From Latrodectus hesperus (lineage: Eukaryota > Arthropoda > Arachnida > Araneae > Theridiidae), in contig CM075850.1 in NCBI GenBank assembly GCA_037975125.1, forward strand, positions 68,863,890 through 68,927,889: a stretch of DNA of 64,000 nucleotides. The letters are read 5' to 3'. Of this stretch, positions 14,401 through 29,400 are shown piece by piece (position 1 is the first letter of the stretch; every line of letters starts with the position of its first letter). The notes beneath the pieces were generated by a model, which worked only from the letters and a program-made list of their open reading frames with translations, was not told where the DNA came from and made no database searches. Position numbers and translations under genes: made by a program.

Positions 14401-17400
14401 ACTAAGATATATGGTTTTTGTGCAACATCATTTCAAACATACTTTCACAAGAATATTGCACCTAACATTTTAATTGCATAAGGCAATGCTAAGATATGCC
14501 TACTATTTCCAAAAAAATCCTATGTGATATGATAATCCTAAGATATGCCTACTATTTCCAAAAAAATCCTATGTGATATTTTCACTTGAAGCTATTGATT
14601 ATACTCAAATACTTGTAAAGTTAAAAGTTAAATTAAACAAAAAAATTCCACATAGATTCCTAGATTTAGATAGCATCAAGTATCATTTGCCTAGGATTTT
14701 TTTAGAAATCTACATAGATAGATTTCTATAAAAATCCTAGGTGAATGATTCTTGGTGCTATAAATTTTGATTTTTGAAATTAAAACTACTTTTTGTTCAT
14801 TACACTGAATAACTAGTTCAATATTCTAGTCTGTTATCTGGAATTCAAAGATTCAATAATATCACTCTAAGTTTCTCAACCATGAAATAGAAAATGAACG
14901 AAACAACAGATAAACGCAACCAAAAAAAAATGCTTGTAAGCTAGTTCCTGAAGAAACGATTTTTCAAATATTGAGTTTGTAAATGAGAATGAAAGCCATC
15001 ATGGATCTTTTAGGGACCGTTCACTAACTCATAAAATTATGCATGTTCATAAATTATAAGTTCTTAAAATCGAACTGTTTAAGGATTAAGAATTGTATAT
15101 GCAACATATATATTAAGTTATTTATCAATAATGAACAGGTTGCAAATACCTCTCCTAAATACAATTTGAAAGAGAAAAAATTTTCATAGTGTATTAAAAG
15201 AATAAATAAATGTGAATTGAAAATGCATTTACACTACAAGAAATTGTTTTGTGTTGACATTATAAAGAAAATATTTAATTTTTAATTGAAGCACTTATCA
15301 TTTTCTTATGGTCTGTAATAGAAATTCAGAAGAAAATTCTTCTTTGTGTTGTGTGTGTGTGTGTCAAGTCTGGGATTAATTTAAAGGTGATATAAAGCAA
15401 AAAAGGAATTATGTCTTATATATCTAAAGTATTTCAATGAAAAGTAATACTTGACATTTCTTACTAATATTATTGATACATAGAAAAAGAAATTTTTATA
15501 TTTGCATACAGCAACAAAAATAGTACTCTTATGAGTTCAAGTAAATCAAGTTTAGCATTTATACTATAGCATAAAAATAATGAAGTAAATTTAGTTTTTA
15601 ATGTTTTTTAGTCTTATTTATTATTAATAAAAAATTAAAAGGATGTTTTTTACTAATTTAATTAATAATTTGTTTAATTTAACTGTTAACAGTAAAATAT
15701 AATGTATTATTTTAGGTTTTGGACTCGAGTGATTCCATATCAGATCGGTTTTATGGGGCTTTATATAGAAAACTTTATGATCCAGCTATAAGCTCCTCTT
15801 CAAAGCAAGCATTAGTTTTAAATCTAGTATATAAAGCTATAAAGAAAGATGTTGCTGCAGTTAGAATTAAAGCTTTTATAAAAAGATTATTGCAGGTACA
15901 TTTTAAGTGTTTATTTTACCAATTTGATAAATATTTCGATTTATTTAACTCTTTTTCATATACTTCATGTAATTAAAACAGTTTTTTGTACCTCTTTTAG
16001 ATATCTCTGTATCAAGCACCCAATTTGCAATGTGGTATATTGGTTTTAATTTCTGAAATAAGTAAATTACATCCAGATATTTTAGAAGTTAAACACACAG
16101 TTTTGCAAGACAGTGATAGTGAGGAGCATTATGAAGATGTACCTGATGTGAGTAAATTATTAATAATAGATACGATATGAAATGTTATTAGGTGACTTAT
16201 TTATTTTTTTCAATATATATAGCATTTGCTTCTGATAATTCTATCTCTGAAATGTTAATACTTCTAATTTATAATTTGTGCAAATAAATATGGTAATGTG
16301 TCCATATAGTAGATGCTTATTTTTCAAACTTTAAGGGACCAGCAAAACAGTTCATAAGATCAAAAAATAATGAAGTAATTTATTAAGATCTGATTTTTTT
16401 TTATAAAACTTTTTCATTATGAATAAAATACTATTAGAAAGAATTATTTAGAATGCATTATAAGAAACACATGCAAAATAAGATTCCTGTTTAAAAAATT
16501 TTACTTTCATTTTATTGCTTTTACTTCACCATACAATTTTTTAAACCTCAAACCATGTCTTGTTGTAAATTTTTGGAGCCAACCATCTGATGTTTTGGAA
16601 TTTTTTATGTTCAGCTTCTTAGAATAACAGCTGAATATCTCTTTAATTACTATAAACATACATCTTTTATTACTATCTGCAGTTCAATCTTTTCAATCAA
16701 TAACTATCAAATGCAATGAATGCTCATTCATTGTATTTTGCTCAGCCAAGCAAGCAAAGCTTTTCCCAGTAAAATGTTTTGCTTGTCTATAATATTTTGT
16801 AGAGGGGGATTACTCTTTCCTTTTTTAGATATTTTCTTGAGTTTTTAAAACTTTTAAAAGGTTGTTTTTTGTCTACTTTCAGAATTTTCTTTTTTATTTC
16901 AACTAATAAATACATCCATTTCTTTAACTGCAACAAATCCTCAGTGGGGCTCAATATTTCTCGACATATGAAACATGAATTCATCTGTTCAAACAAAATG
17001 AAACCAACTACAGAACAAGCGAGAACAAACTTTTAAAGAGTATTTTCCCTTTCTGTGTTCGAATGTATGAGGAGGAGAGAATAACTTTTCCCCCTTTCTA
17101 TGTCCGTATGTACTGAAAACAGAAGCTGTGTACACCACCTTAATTCTTTCTTATCAAATGTCTGATAACCATGCATCTTCAATTATGCAACTACTTGCAC
17201 ATGCCTCTTTGGTCAAGAATGAATCTAGTTCTCAAGCTTTATATAAAAATAAATCAAATAAAAAATTGAAGAAATATTAAATCATAAAAAAATAAATAAA
17301 AACAGGAAGAAAAGTATTTGTCACAATCAAAAGTTAACAAAAAAAAGATTTTTCAAGATTGCATTTCATAAATGGGAGTTAAAATAATTATTTTATCGAG

Positions 17401-20400
17401 GTAGAGACTAGCCACTAGTTTGTAAAAACGTGATTATTAATAAATTAGACGTTTATAAAAACAAGCACCTACTGTACTATATTTTAAATAAATATACATG
17501 TGTACAGTAATAATATAGAAAAAACTACTGCAAATTGTTTTCACTCATATATTTTGGAGAAGGAATTTATGGATTGAATAAATCTTATTTTGGTGTTTTA
17601 TTGCATTTGTTTATTATCATAAATTTAAAATTGACTGTTTACTGCCAGATTTTAAATTTTTATTTTATAAAGGTGCTACCGATTCTGTCAATATAAACAT
17701 ATATGTTACTAGTAAAGCCTGAAAACCATTATCTTCACATTTTCTGGCATATACTACATATTTACTTTACTAATGAGCAGAATACAAAAGTTTTTTACAT
17801 TTTACTTTAGTAATGTGCTTATTAATGGCTTTTGTATTTTTAAATTTATCAAGTTGATTATTGATTTTAGCTATGTTAATTTGTTCATTGTTTGAATTGA
17901 TTAACAGTTACTGAAAAATAAATAACCTTTAATCCATGTAATGCAATTTCTTTAATTATAATAATATTTTAAATCATTTGACTCTTGGAATTATAAGTAT
18001 CAATATATTTGAATTCATAGTTAATTAGCATTGATACCATTCTTTGAAATTCGTTAACTCAGTACTGCTTTTAAATTATCAACCTACTGAAAAATTAGTA
18101 AAAAATGAGATTAAAAATACATTTACAGTTTAAAGTTTTCTTCATTTTGAATTAGCATTATAAAGAACTTTTTTTAAAATTAATATGATCAGTTAAAAAT
18201 ATTTTCTTTGGAATAGTAGGTTACAGTTTACTTTTAAAATAGTGCCATTTTAAATTGCTAGTGGAAAGAGACTGAATAAACAATGACATTTTCTTAAATT
18301 AAAACAAATGTATGTTAGAATTTTTGATTATATTTGTGTGAAAATATTACTTTTGGCAGGAAATATTTTTGTTAGAGATTTATTTCGAAAATTAAAGCGA
18401 AGACTATTTATATCATGCAATAATAAAAGTAATATAGATAAGTATATAGATATTCATTAAAGATATTAAATGAAGTTGAAGAAAGAAAGAGAGCTAAATT
18501 TGTGCATGCATAATAAAATATACCTTTGATTATTTATTCCTTGGTTTTATTTTTGTTTAATATTAGTGAATTTGTTTAATATTTGGATGAGAGAAATAAT
18601 CAAAACTTTTAGAAAGATATAAAAATTTCATTACAAAGCATGTAACTAAATTGTTGATAGTTAATATTAAAAATGAAAAGGAAAACAGTATTTATGATTT
18701 GAAAAATGATAAACGTCCTTTATATTGTATTTGAATCTTGTTTTCTTTGTTTGTCTTACTTATGCCTTTATATGAAAGTTAATTTGTTTATTAAGAAATA
18801 ATTCTAGACAGCAACTATATGCATATGCGATATTAATTAGTTTAAGAACAAATTTCCCTAATCCAATTTCACTGAATGATTTATTTTCTGATTAATTTAT
18901 TCATTATATACAATAATAGGAGGAGGAAAAGAAGAGTGAAATTAAAATTGAACAAGAAGATGAAGTGGAGCACAAACCTGGGCCATCATGGGTTCATAAG
19001 CCAGAATCTAAAAAGCCCAAATCTAAATCACCTTACAATTTTGATTGTAGAAATCCTCTGCATGCAAAAATTGACTGTCGTGCATTTTGGGAACTACTAT
19101 TTCTAAAGCAAAGTTTTCATCCTTCTGTCTCACTCTATGCTCATCAGGTATCCACTTCTACAGAAGTCAAATATGATGGTGATCCTTTGCTTGATTTTAC
19201 AACAGCTCGCTTTTTGGATAGATTTGTTTATAGAAATCCAAAAAAAATTTCTGAGAACTTCGAATCAAACCCCACAGCAAGAGTGTTTGGAAGTCGGAAA
19301 CTAAAAGCATCTGCTCCAAAACAATTGCATGTTACTAGTAGTGAGTACCTGCAGCAGAAGTCAAATAAAATTCCAGAAGAGGAAAAATTTATTTATCAGT
19401 ACTTACAGAATAGATCTGTCGCTGTTAAAAAGGATGATTCTGATATTGATAGCATCTGCAGTGATGAATTTGAAAAATTGTTAGATAATGTAAGTAATTT
19501 ATGGTTTTTTAAAAATTTAAATTTTTATTCATGCAGTTTTGATTTTGGTTATAAATTTAAAAATGGTCACTACTTTCACATCAAATTAAGTAATCACATG
19601 TTAATAATTTTAATATGATAGAAGTACTACCCTAGTACTTCTATCATATTAAAATTATAATTTTTATAGTAGTTACATAGAAATTTGTTAGTGAATGTTT
19701 TCTAATTTCAAAACTTAAAACACTCATCTCTTGAGAAAATAAAATCATTTTCAGTTTTAATATGCTGAGAAATTTTCCAGACATCTAAATATCTAAAAAT
19801 TAATTAGAAATTCTACACACACACACATATATATGTATATTAAAAATTTAGATAATTGGCATTTCTTCATTTATTTTTGTTATAATTTATGTTAAACAAA
19901 AATTGCAGCAACAAATGTTTGAACTGTATTTTTATAGAATTGCATTATTTCTTCTAAATCAGTCTTTCCCAAAGTGGGCGATAACGCCCCCTTGTGGGCG
20001 TTTGAGACCTAGAGGGGGCGTTAAGGGGCCCAGAAAAAAATGGGGGCGTTGACGTGGGTTAAGGGGGCGATGGTAGATTTGTAATTTGATTTACTTTATA
20101 TTTTATATATAAATTTCACTAGAATTAAAACCTTCCTACTACACAATAGCAAATACTCAGTTTATATTTCAACCCTGTATGATGGTATAAAAACTTAAAA
20201 TACTTAACATAGATTTCGTAGGATAGCCCGCACGCCGTATGCGCTTACATTGTAAAATGACGAAAAGCATACAGCTGTGTAAATGCATGAATCGCCAAAT
20301 GTGGTAAACATTCCGGGAGAAAAGACTAACTGCGGGAGCCGGTGCACTTATGATGTTGTGCTCCGTAGACGTACTGTCGTGACCTTCGAGAATAAGTAGT

Positions 20401-23400
20401 TTCGAAGGTCACGGTACTGTATCCGTTTTCGTTTGAAGAAACCCTCAGCGCTTTTACGCATGCGTAAGGTCTGCTTCGAGTTCATCAAAACAGGGTTGAG
20501 ACAAAAGAGAAATGTTAACTTAACATGCGTGCTTCCGTTCTTCTGAAAAATTGGTCTGAGGAAAAAGTCCATCTCAGCGTACCGCCCCTTTTCAGAATAG
20601 AATCGTCGACAAGTGGTGGTTTTACAATACAAAAACGGACTCTACGTGGTAGCAATCGGCTGGTTCATCGATACTTGTTCAAACTTGCTCAGTACGATTG
20701 AGCGTCGAAAGAGATAAACGAGTTTGTGCATCTTTGTCTTATTCCTGTCGGTGCTTGCTGTATTTAAATCCTATATAAAAGCTCGTAATTTTTTTATATT
20801 TTCATTAGTGGCTTCGCGCGCTATCTTTAAACGGGTATTTAAGTTCAACACTTTATTTATATATTTTTGAAAAAAAAAAGCCATGTCACAAGCAAAAAAG
20901 AAGAAACGGCAATACAGTGCAGAATATATTAAATATGGATTCATAGAAAATTCGACAAACCCATCTTTTCCTTTGTGCCTTCTTTGTTCAAAAACATTTT
21001 CAAACGAAGCGATGAAGCCATCAAGACTTCAAGATCATTTAAATGAAATCCATCCAGATAAGAAGGAAAAAAAGTAGCCTATTTTCAAGATCTGGAAAAG
21101 AAGCATAATGCTCAGCCAAATGTATCGAAACTTTTTTCGATGGCAGCTAAGCAAGACGATGACGGACTTCGAGCTACATACAATATCTCTCTGTTAATTG
21201 CTCAAACAGGTAAATCACACCATCGGAGAAACGTTAATTTTGCCGGCGATAAAAGAAGTTATAACTACTGTGCTCCATAAGCCGCCGGCAGATATAATTC
21301 GAAAAATTCCTTTGAGCAATAATTCTGTGCAAAGACGAATTGATGAAATGGCTGAAAACATTGAAGAGTCATTGTGCAATCATCTGAAGACTAGTCAATT
21401 TTCAATTCAGTTAGATGAGTCCACTTTACCAACTAATGAAGCATTGTTGTTGTCTTACGTGAGGTTCATTAAAGATGAAAAAATATGTCAAGAATTTTTA
21501 TTTGCTAGAAATCTTGAGACAGACACAAAAGGAGAAACCATATTTAAAACACTGGAAAAGTTTTGTGATGAAAAAGGAATTCCCTTGAAGAATATTATGT
21601 CAGCTGCTACAGATGGTGCTCCAGCTATGACAGGGTGTCAAAAAGGCTTCATGTCGTACTTAAAAAACAAAATCCCTGATGTGATTGCTGTACATTGCGT
21701 TATACATCGACAGCATTTAGTTGCTAGAAATTTAAGTGAACGACTGTTTCAATCATTGCAACATGTCATCAGAGCAGTCAATAAAATCCGAAACAACTCT
21801 TTAAGTGACAGATTATTTAATCAGCTTTGTGTTGCTAATGATGAAGATTTCAACAGATTGATCTTTCACACAGAAGTGCGTTGGCTATCAAAAGGAAATT
21901 GTCTGGCTCGTTTTTACAATCTGTTTGACTCTGTCATAGAGTTCCTGGAAAACAAAGACACAGCATTGTGCGAAAACCTCATCACATCAAAGAATGATAT
22001 CGCATACCTGACAGACCTTTATACATTGTTTAATGATATGAATCTCCAACTTCAAGGCGATGACTTGAACTTAATAAAAACAAAAAATATCGTCGCTGCT
22101 TTCGTAGCCAAGCTGCTCTTACACAAGAAGAATATCGGCAGACGTGAGTTCCATAATTTTCCCAATTTATTAGTATCCTACAACAACGACGACTTGCTCG
22201 TCTACTGCCAACATTTGCAAAATCTTCACAGTGATTTCATTGAAAGATTCCAGGACATTTTGAAATTGGAAATACCAGACTGGGTGTTAGATCCTTTTTC
22301 AAATGTCAACATAGCAATATCACTGCAACTGGAAGAAGAACATATAAAACTGACAACGAACGAGGAAATAAAAATAAAATTTAAAAATGGCTACTAACAA
22401 TTTTGGCTACAAAAGTCAATTCCGCAGTTGTACCCTGGATTGTGGTCGATCGTTCAACAATTTTTGATATCATTCCCATCGTCATATTTGTGTGAACGTG
22501 GATTTAGCGCTGTGACAATGCTGGTTACTAAAAAGAGAAATAATTTGCAAGTTACAAACGCGGTGACTTACGACTTCTTTTGAGTAAAATCGAACCTAAT
22601 ATCAACAAACTTGTTAAAAATCATCAAATTCACCATCCCATTAGGTTCGTTTACAAACTAAAATTGATTACCTATCTATATTGTTTCTTTTAATTTGATT
22701 AAAATATATTATTAATATTATAAAGTTGCGTTTTAATTGCTCTCACTGGTAAAAATGTCTAGTTTGGAATGTAAGTTTAAGCACCAGAACCGATTAATAT
22801 AACACACTGTAACTAAATTAATTAAAATAATGAAACTGTGGTTTTTAAGTTTTAGAAGTGTATAAAAAATGGGGGGGGCGATGAAAAATAATTGATTTTC
22901 AAAGGGGGCGGTAGAAGAAATAAGTTTGAGAAACACTGTTCTAAATCATTGCATTATTATTCTATCCAAATATTTTATCCAGTATTCTCGTATACAACTG
23001 CATATTGTTGTCTTGAAAGCTTATTCAAAACCAATAGGAATAAAATGAAACACTTTAATACAGTTATAAGTAATATTGTTTAAAATATAATAAAAAAAAT
23101 CCAATTAGATAATGTTTCAGAGATTATTTTAGGGAATTTAAAAGTGTTTCATTAAAAATAAGGCGAAAAAGCTTTCAATTTTAGATTTAAATTCAATTTC
23201 TTCATATTAAAATATATATGAAAATTATATATTTTCTTAGAAGTTTATAATTTCATGAAATATAATTGTTAATAATCCAAATTTATATCTGAAATGCCTA
23301 TTATTAATTTTATCAATTTTTTCATTTAAATTAATGTAACTTTTAAGTATTTTTTTCAGTTAATTATGATCTTTAAAATCATTTTATTTTTGTATATGAA

Positions 23401-26400
23401 AATATCTTTCATATTTCCTCAGATTGAAACATGCATTTTAAATTTTGCATAATCTCTATTCAGAATATTATTGAATGTAAATGCTTAAAATTATGCTCAC
23501 TAAACTTTTAGAAAAATGTGATAAAAATCTATTTGCATCAAAAATAATTCTAAAAATTCAATTTATTTTTTGCTTAAGTAGAAATTAATTATTTTGCAAT
23601 TTCTCAGATACATCCTGAAGACGAAGGGAAAGATACACTGAATTTTGCCAAAGAGTTGGGACTGCACAAAAAAAGAAAAGCAAGTGATTTAGATAATGAT
23701 TCTGTAAATTCACTTGACGAGGAAGTTGATTTTGATGATGATGATGATGATTTTGATGGTGAAGAAATGGATGAAGACTTAAATGAATTTGAAAATACTG
23801 CTAACTTTGAAGATGATATATGTGAAGAAGATTTCATCGAAGATGGTATGTTGATTTTAATATATTGGTTTGTGAAATTATTTTCATTTATCATTTTATT
23901 TTTTAAAACCAATTAACACTATAATTGTCTCTGATTTTTTTGTTTGTTATAAAATTGTTCTGAAAGTAGTACAAATTTTTTTAGAAAGATTCATTTTTTT
24001 AATATTCATTTATGTATGTACTTTCTTTCCTTTTTAATTAATCTAAAATTGAAATAAATTTATCAGCTAGCACTACTCCATAAACACACTTAGAAGTGGA
24101 TTTTTTTGTATAGGCACCTGAATTTAATATTTTTCCTACTTGGTAATTTTTTGAAGGATTTTCTTCCCCACATCTCATAGTAAACGTAATTCTTTCAATA
24201 ATAAAGTTGATAATTATCTAAAACCAATTCACATCTACTATAATACCCTAACAATGTATAGTAACTACTTTATTATTTTGATTTTATAGATCATAAAACA
24301 TTTTGATTATTAAAATATATGATATATGTATAGGAATAATATAATAGAAAGTTACACTTTTATATAACTTTTTTTAAAAATATATTTCATTGAATTAAAA
24401 TGCGTGAAGACTTGATTAAAAGCTCAAATTTGTCAAAAAATAAGTTAATAAAATTCTCTATTTTTTAAAAATCATTTTTAAGTGCAATTTTTTCCTTTCA
24501 AAATTAAAATAAAAATTAACCTTTTTCTTTGATAAATTTTCATGAATTATTGAATATCAAATATTTTTCTTTTCAACTTCAATAAAACATATATTCGATA
24601 AAATATTTTAAATCTAATTCTCTAGAATTACAGTTTTTAATTAAGGTTAAAGAATAATTATTAAGATTGTAAAGTAATTATTCTGATAAACATCAGTATT
24701 TCTTAAGTTGCTGTATATTGTGAAACTTTTTAATCATATTAATTTAAACTTACATTCTCCCAAGTCTTGGGATCATCGTAACTCAATATCAGAACTTCAG
24801 CTTTGAAATGGAAGGTCCCAGCCACCATTGAACAATGGATGTTACATTTTACCATACATATCTAACAAGATTGACATTCGAGAGTTTACCAGGTTCCTTT
24901 CTTTTTGATGGATTACTACAGCCTATTACTTTAAAATTATATATAATATTTCTTATGGAAGTGAAAATATTAAGAATAGTAAAATCTATTACTGTCAACA
25001 GTCAGATTATCTATTATGCAGAGTCAGTCTTATTTCGTAAGTGGTAAGATGAAATTTCATTTTCTCAAAATTAATTATGTGCTTTAAATTAGAAAATCCT
25101 TAATTATTTATTAGTTCTCTAAAATGACTCTTGAAAGTTTTCAAAGTAATTTTCTTGTGAGATAGCCAGCCTACTTACTCTGAAAATACTTCTTGATGGT
25201 AGGTGTTCAAATACCTTACTTTATGAGGATATCCGTTATGCAATATCAATTTCTTCAGATCATTAGATTTACTTCAGATCAAATATTAGTTTTGTGATCT
25301 TAGGATAAGTTCTAACTCATTTCTGTTAAATGAATTTGGCATTTCACTGAAGAATTGAAATCAATGTTTATAAATTCTGTAAGGATTTTAAAAATTAAGT
25401 AAAATGTAATGAATGAATATTTTTGTATATTATGTAGTTTTTAAATTTCAAGGACTTGAATTATCACGTTTTGTATTTCATTTTTCAGTGTAAAATATGT
25501 TACCAATTTAATAATCTGTTATTGTAATAAATATACATTACATTTTTTGTGGTTATGTAAAGTAATTATAAGTTGTTATATTACGTGAAATTATTAAATA
25601 TTGATAATACTGTATGGAATCTTCACTTCTAGCATTTATTTTTGAGCCCTTGCTTGTATGTGTGCATGTAACAGTTTAAAAATTTTCTATTTATGCATGT
25701 AAAAACTTATTATGTTTTATGCATCCAAGGAAAATTTATGAATTTTAAATCAAATTTCTAATTGAAGAATCTTTTCTTGTATAGTTGATCTTAATCTATA
25801 AGAAATTGAATAAAAAGAAGAACGAAATCTACTTATGGGAAATTTTAAAAAGCAATGAATAAGATTTTTAGACATTCAAATAAAGAATGGAATTAGAGAG
25901 TAAAATATATCCATATCAAAAATGATTAACTTATGACAGAATGTTTTTTCTTCATAAATTCATCAACAAATTATTTATTGAAACAAAAACATTTTGATTT
26001 TTGAACACTATTTTAAAAATCCCTTTTTATCTTTAATCTATAATTATTTACTATTGATCAGTTAATTATTTATTTCTTACATTGGAAATTGTTTGAGATC
26101 TGGCCAAAAGAGTACAGAAGTGAAATTACATGAATTTAAGAAGAAAAAAAAATTCGTTCTCTTGGTTTTTCCCAACCATTAATTTTATTGTTGGAATTAA
26201 AACTGGGTTTAGATTCCTCATAATATAACATATAAAAAAGTTATAACTATTTAAGCACAAATTTTTTAGTTATAAAATTGACGTGACTGTTTTTGAAAAA
26301 TCAAAAATGCTGTTGGAAATTTAAAGATGTTAGAAATAATACTTATTTATAAATATTGTATCCTAGCAAGCTATGGCTTACAGAGAAAAATTGCAATTTG

Positions 26401-29400
26401 GATAAATAATATCTTATTAGCTTTCTTCAAAATGTTGTTATACACCACAAAACAATGTCTTGTATAAATCAAATGACTATGAAAATTTTTTTCAGTACTA
26501 AATATTGAAGTTGGGAGGGGCTCTTTCATTTCCCATCAGCAGTATATTAGGAAAAGGGGGAAAAACATTTCTTGCTATCGAGAAAAGATACTTTTTTTTC
26601 AAAATCGAAATATTTTTTGAACTTATGTAAGAATGTTGAAAGAACATTTTTGTCAGCAATTTTTCATGAATAGCTATTTTAAAAGGGAGGAACTACACAT
26701 TTCTGGTTCTTACAGTGTCCATCATTACATAATTTTCAAACCAGCATTAATTTAAATTAATTGCAAACAATATAGTAAAAATATTTTGAAATATAGCATA
26801 TTTTTAGTTTGGGCAAAAACCAACAACCTGTTGTAAGTTCCATTCCAAACAAAATTATTAATCCAACCCTCAAAAAGAAATTTTCAAACAGAAAAAGATT
26901 TTATTTATGCAGATACATATATATTCATATTCATGGTGCTTACATTCTTTGAGTTAGTATGGGTGTCCCAATTCCGAGGTATCCAAAGATCTATATCCTC
27001 TTTCTATTTTTCTTCTCTTCTACTTCTAATCTTTTTCTCATGCATCCCTATTTTGGACCTTGTGCCATAAAACCATCCTCATTCATCCCTTAACAGCAAG
27101 CCAGGGAGCTCTCCACGAGTAGCTGTAACTGCTATATCTGATTCTTGCTTCTCATAGACAGTTAAGATCCCAATGTGCTGGTCATGCCTTTGGACAGGTG
27201 GACATTGGTCCCCAGTATATCAATCGGCTCATACCTAGTTGCAGCATGACCAGATATGCCGTTTGTTACGATTTTTCTGTATTTAGTACTGATTTCTACT
27301 CTTCGTTACGGAGTTACGATGATCTTTTATTAGAACAAAATTATGGAAAATAGATTTCTATCTCGATCTCTAATAATAATCCTTTTTTGTCATGTACGAT
27401 TATATAATTATTATTGTATTATAGTGATTAAAATTTGTCAAGGTTACAAATAAATTACTAATTTAGTGTTGAAATTGGATTAAGAAAAATATGCCTGAAG
27501 TAGAACTGCTAACAGTGCGCGTACAGGTGATCATCGACTAAAAATGAACTTAAACATCTCGTAAAATTCTTCTCTACAAGTAATGCATCAGATGATCCAA
27601 TGAATGACTAACTTCTCTTCAAATCGTTTCTTAACGAATATAATTTACCTATATCAGCAGTTCATGCAAAACAATTATTCCAAACAATGTTTCCCGATTC
27701 TAAAATTGCGAAAAAATTTTCTTGTGCAAGAACAAAAGAAACAGTCTTTATATACAATCTAGCACAGAATATTAGCAGAGAAATATTGACAGCTATTCGA
27801 GAAAAGTATTTTTCATTAGCGACCGACGGAAATAACGATTTTAACAGTAAAAAATTGTATCCTATTGTGATTACATATTACGATGAAATGAAAGGCTGGA
27901 ATAGTACTGTTATATTATCTTTAATGGAATTGTCAGACAATACAGACAAAGCCATTTTTACTGCAACCGAAAAAACATTTCATGAAAAAAATGTGAACTG
28001 GAATTATTGCATATCATTTTCCTGTGATAATGCCTACACCATGACAGGTAATATAAAAGGTGTAGTATCATACATAAGAGAAGTCATTATTAATTTTGAT
28101 GAGATGCAGCTGTCATTTAATTCATTTATCAGCAAAGCATGCTGCATTTAAATTTCAGTTCAATTTTGAGCAGTTTATTATTCAAATATTCTTCTATTTA
28201 GAGAAAAGTTCTAAAAGGAAATTTGCATTTCAACAAAGTCAAACTTTGTGCAACATAAAGCCTCACAAGATACTCAAGTATGTTAGTACTCGTTGGCTTT
28301 CTCTTCAGCAGAGTCTAGATAGAATACTTGATCAGTGGGAAGCACTACAACATTTCTTTTCAAGTCAACCTGAAGGTGATTCTCAATATTAGTTTATACA
28401 AAGTTCTATAGAAATCCATTATCAAAACTGTATTGTTTATTTTTGTCATCTGTTCTTCCCATATTTACTTCATTAAATGAACAGTTACAACAAGAAGCTC
28501 CTCAAATATATACCTTGAAACAAAAATTTAACAGTCTGTTATTAGTTATTGTTTCTAGATTTATAAAACCATCCACTATTAGTGATACCAGTAATTTAAT
28601 GGATTTGAAGCGGGAAAAAAAGAAAAATCAAAAGGAGGATTGTGATTTAGTGATTAATGGTAAAACCAGAGTATTTTTGGAATCACTAAATTTAAGTGAA
28701 ACTGAGACTTCTTTTTATGAATCAGTGAGGCATTTTTATTCCATTGCATATTCGTATATCATTAAAGTTTCCTCTAAGTGATGAATTTTTAGAACACGTT
28801 CAGGCAGCTGGTGTTAAATTACAAAAAGATGTTAGATTTCAATCTATTCAATATTTATCATCCTTGCTGAAATTTAGTGTGGAAGAGCTGGACAAATTAG
28901 AAGCTGAATTTTTCCTCTATCAAAATGAAACTTTTGCAATTGGAAATGGTGAAAGAATAGATGAAGTTTGGCACAGAATTTCTTAAATGAAAACTGATAA
29001 TGGAAAACAAGTATGAAATTTTAAGCAAATTGATGAGTAGCATTTTAACTGGTCCTCATAGCAATGCTGGAACAGAAAGAATCTGCAGTGTAATAAAAAA
29101 ATATGACTGAATTTAGGCCAAATCTCAGTACAGAGTGTTTAAATTCGCTCTTAATTGAGAAAATAAAAAAAAAATATTTCACACTCAAAATTGTGTTATC
29201 AGAGAGAATTTTCTCAAACAGAAATCAGTATGGCTAAGAAAGATATAACACAAAATTTGTGATTGATAATCATTTATTTCTATTTATCATATCACTTATT
29301 TATTTATTTATTCTCAGTTAACAGATCAGTATGCTATGTTAGTTTTAAATAAAAAGAATTTTTCTTTTCAATATCAGTGTTTTCTTTTTCCTTTAATTAT

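Larger units (their letters stand above)
11794..15715 (+). other. CEBPZ visible intron 5 (3.9 kb)
   Basis: AT-rich intron. It holds a tandem duplication, a foldback and one copy of an unnamed dispersed repeat, all listed separately. No coding potential was recognised. Confidence 0.6.

Noticed and set aside
20348..20632. 94-codon - strand ORF in the hAT left arm
   Set aside because: No recognisable domain; it lies in the CpG-rich non-coding part of the transposon and runs against the transposase.
23604..23912. Ser-rich ORF on the - strand
   Set aside because: It is the antisense shadow of the Asp/Glu-coding CEBPZ exon 9.
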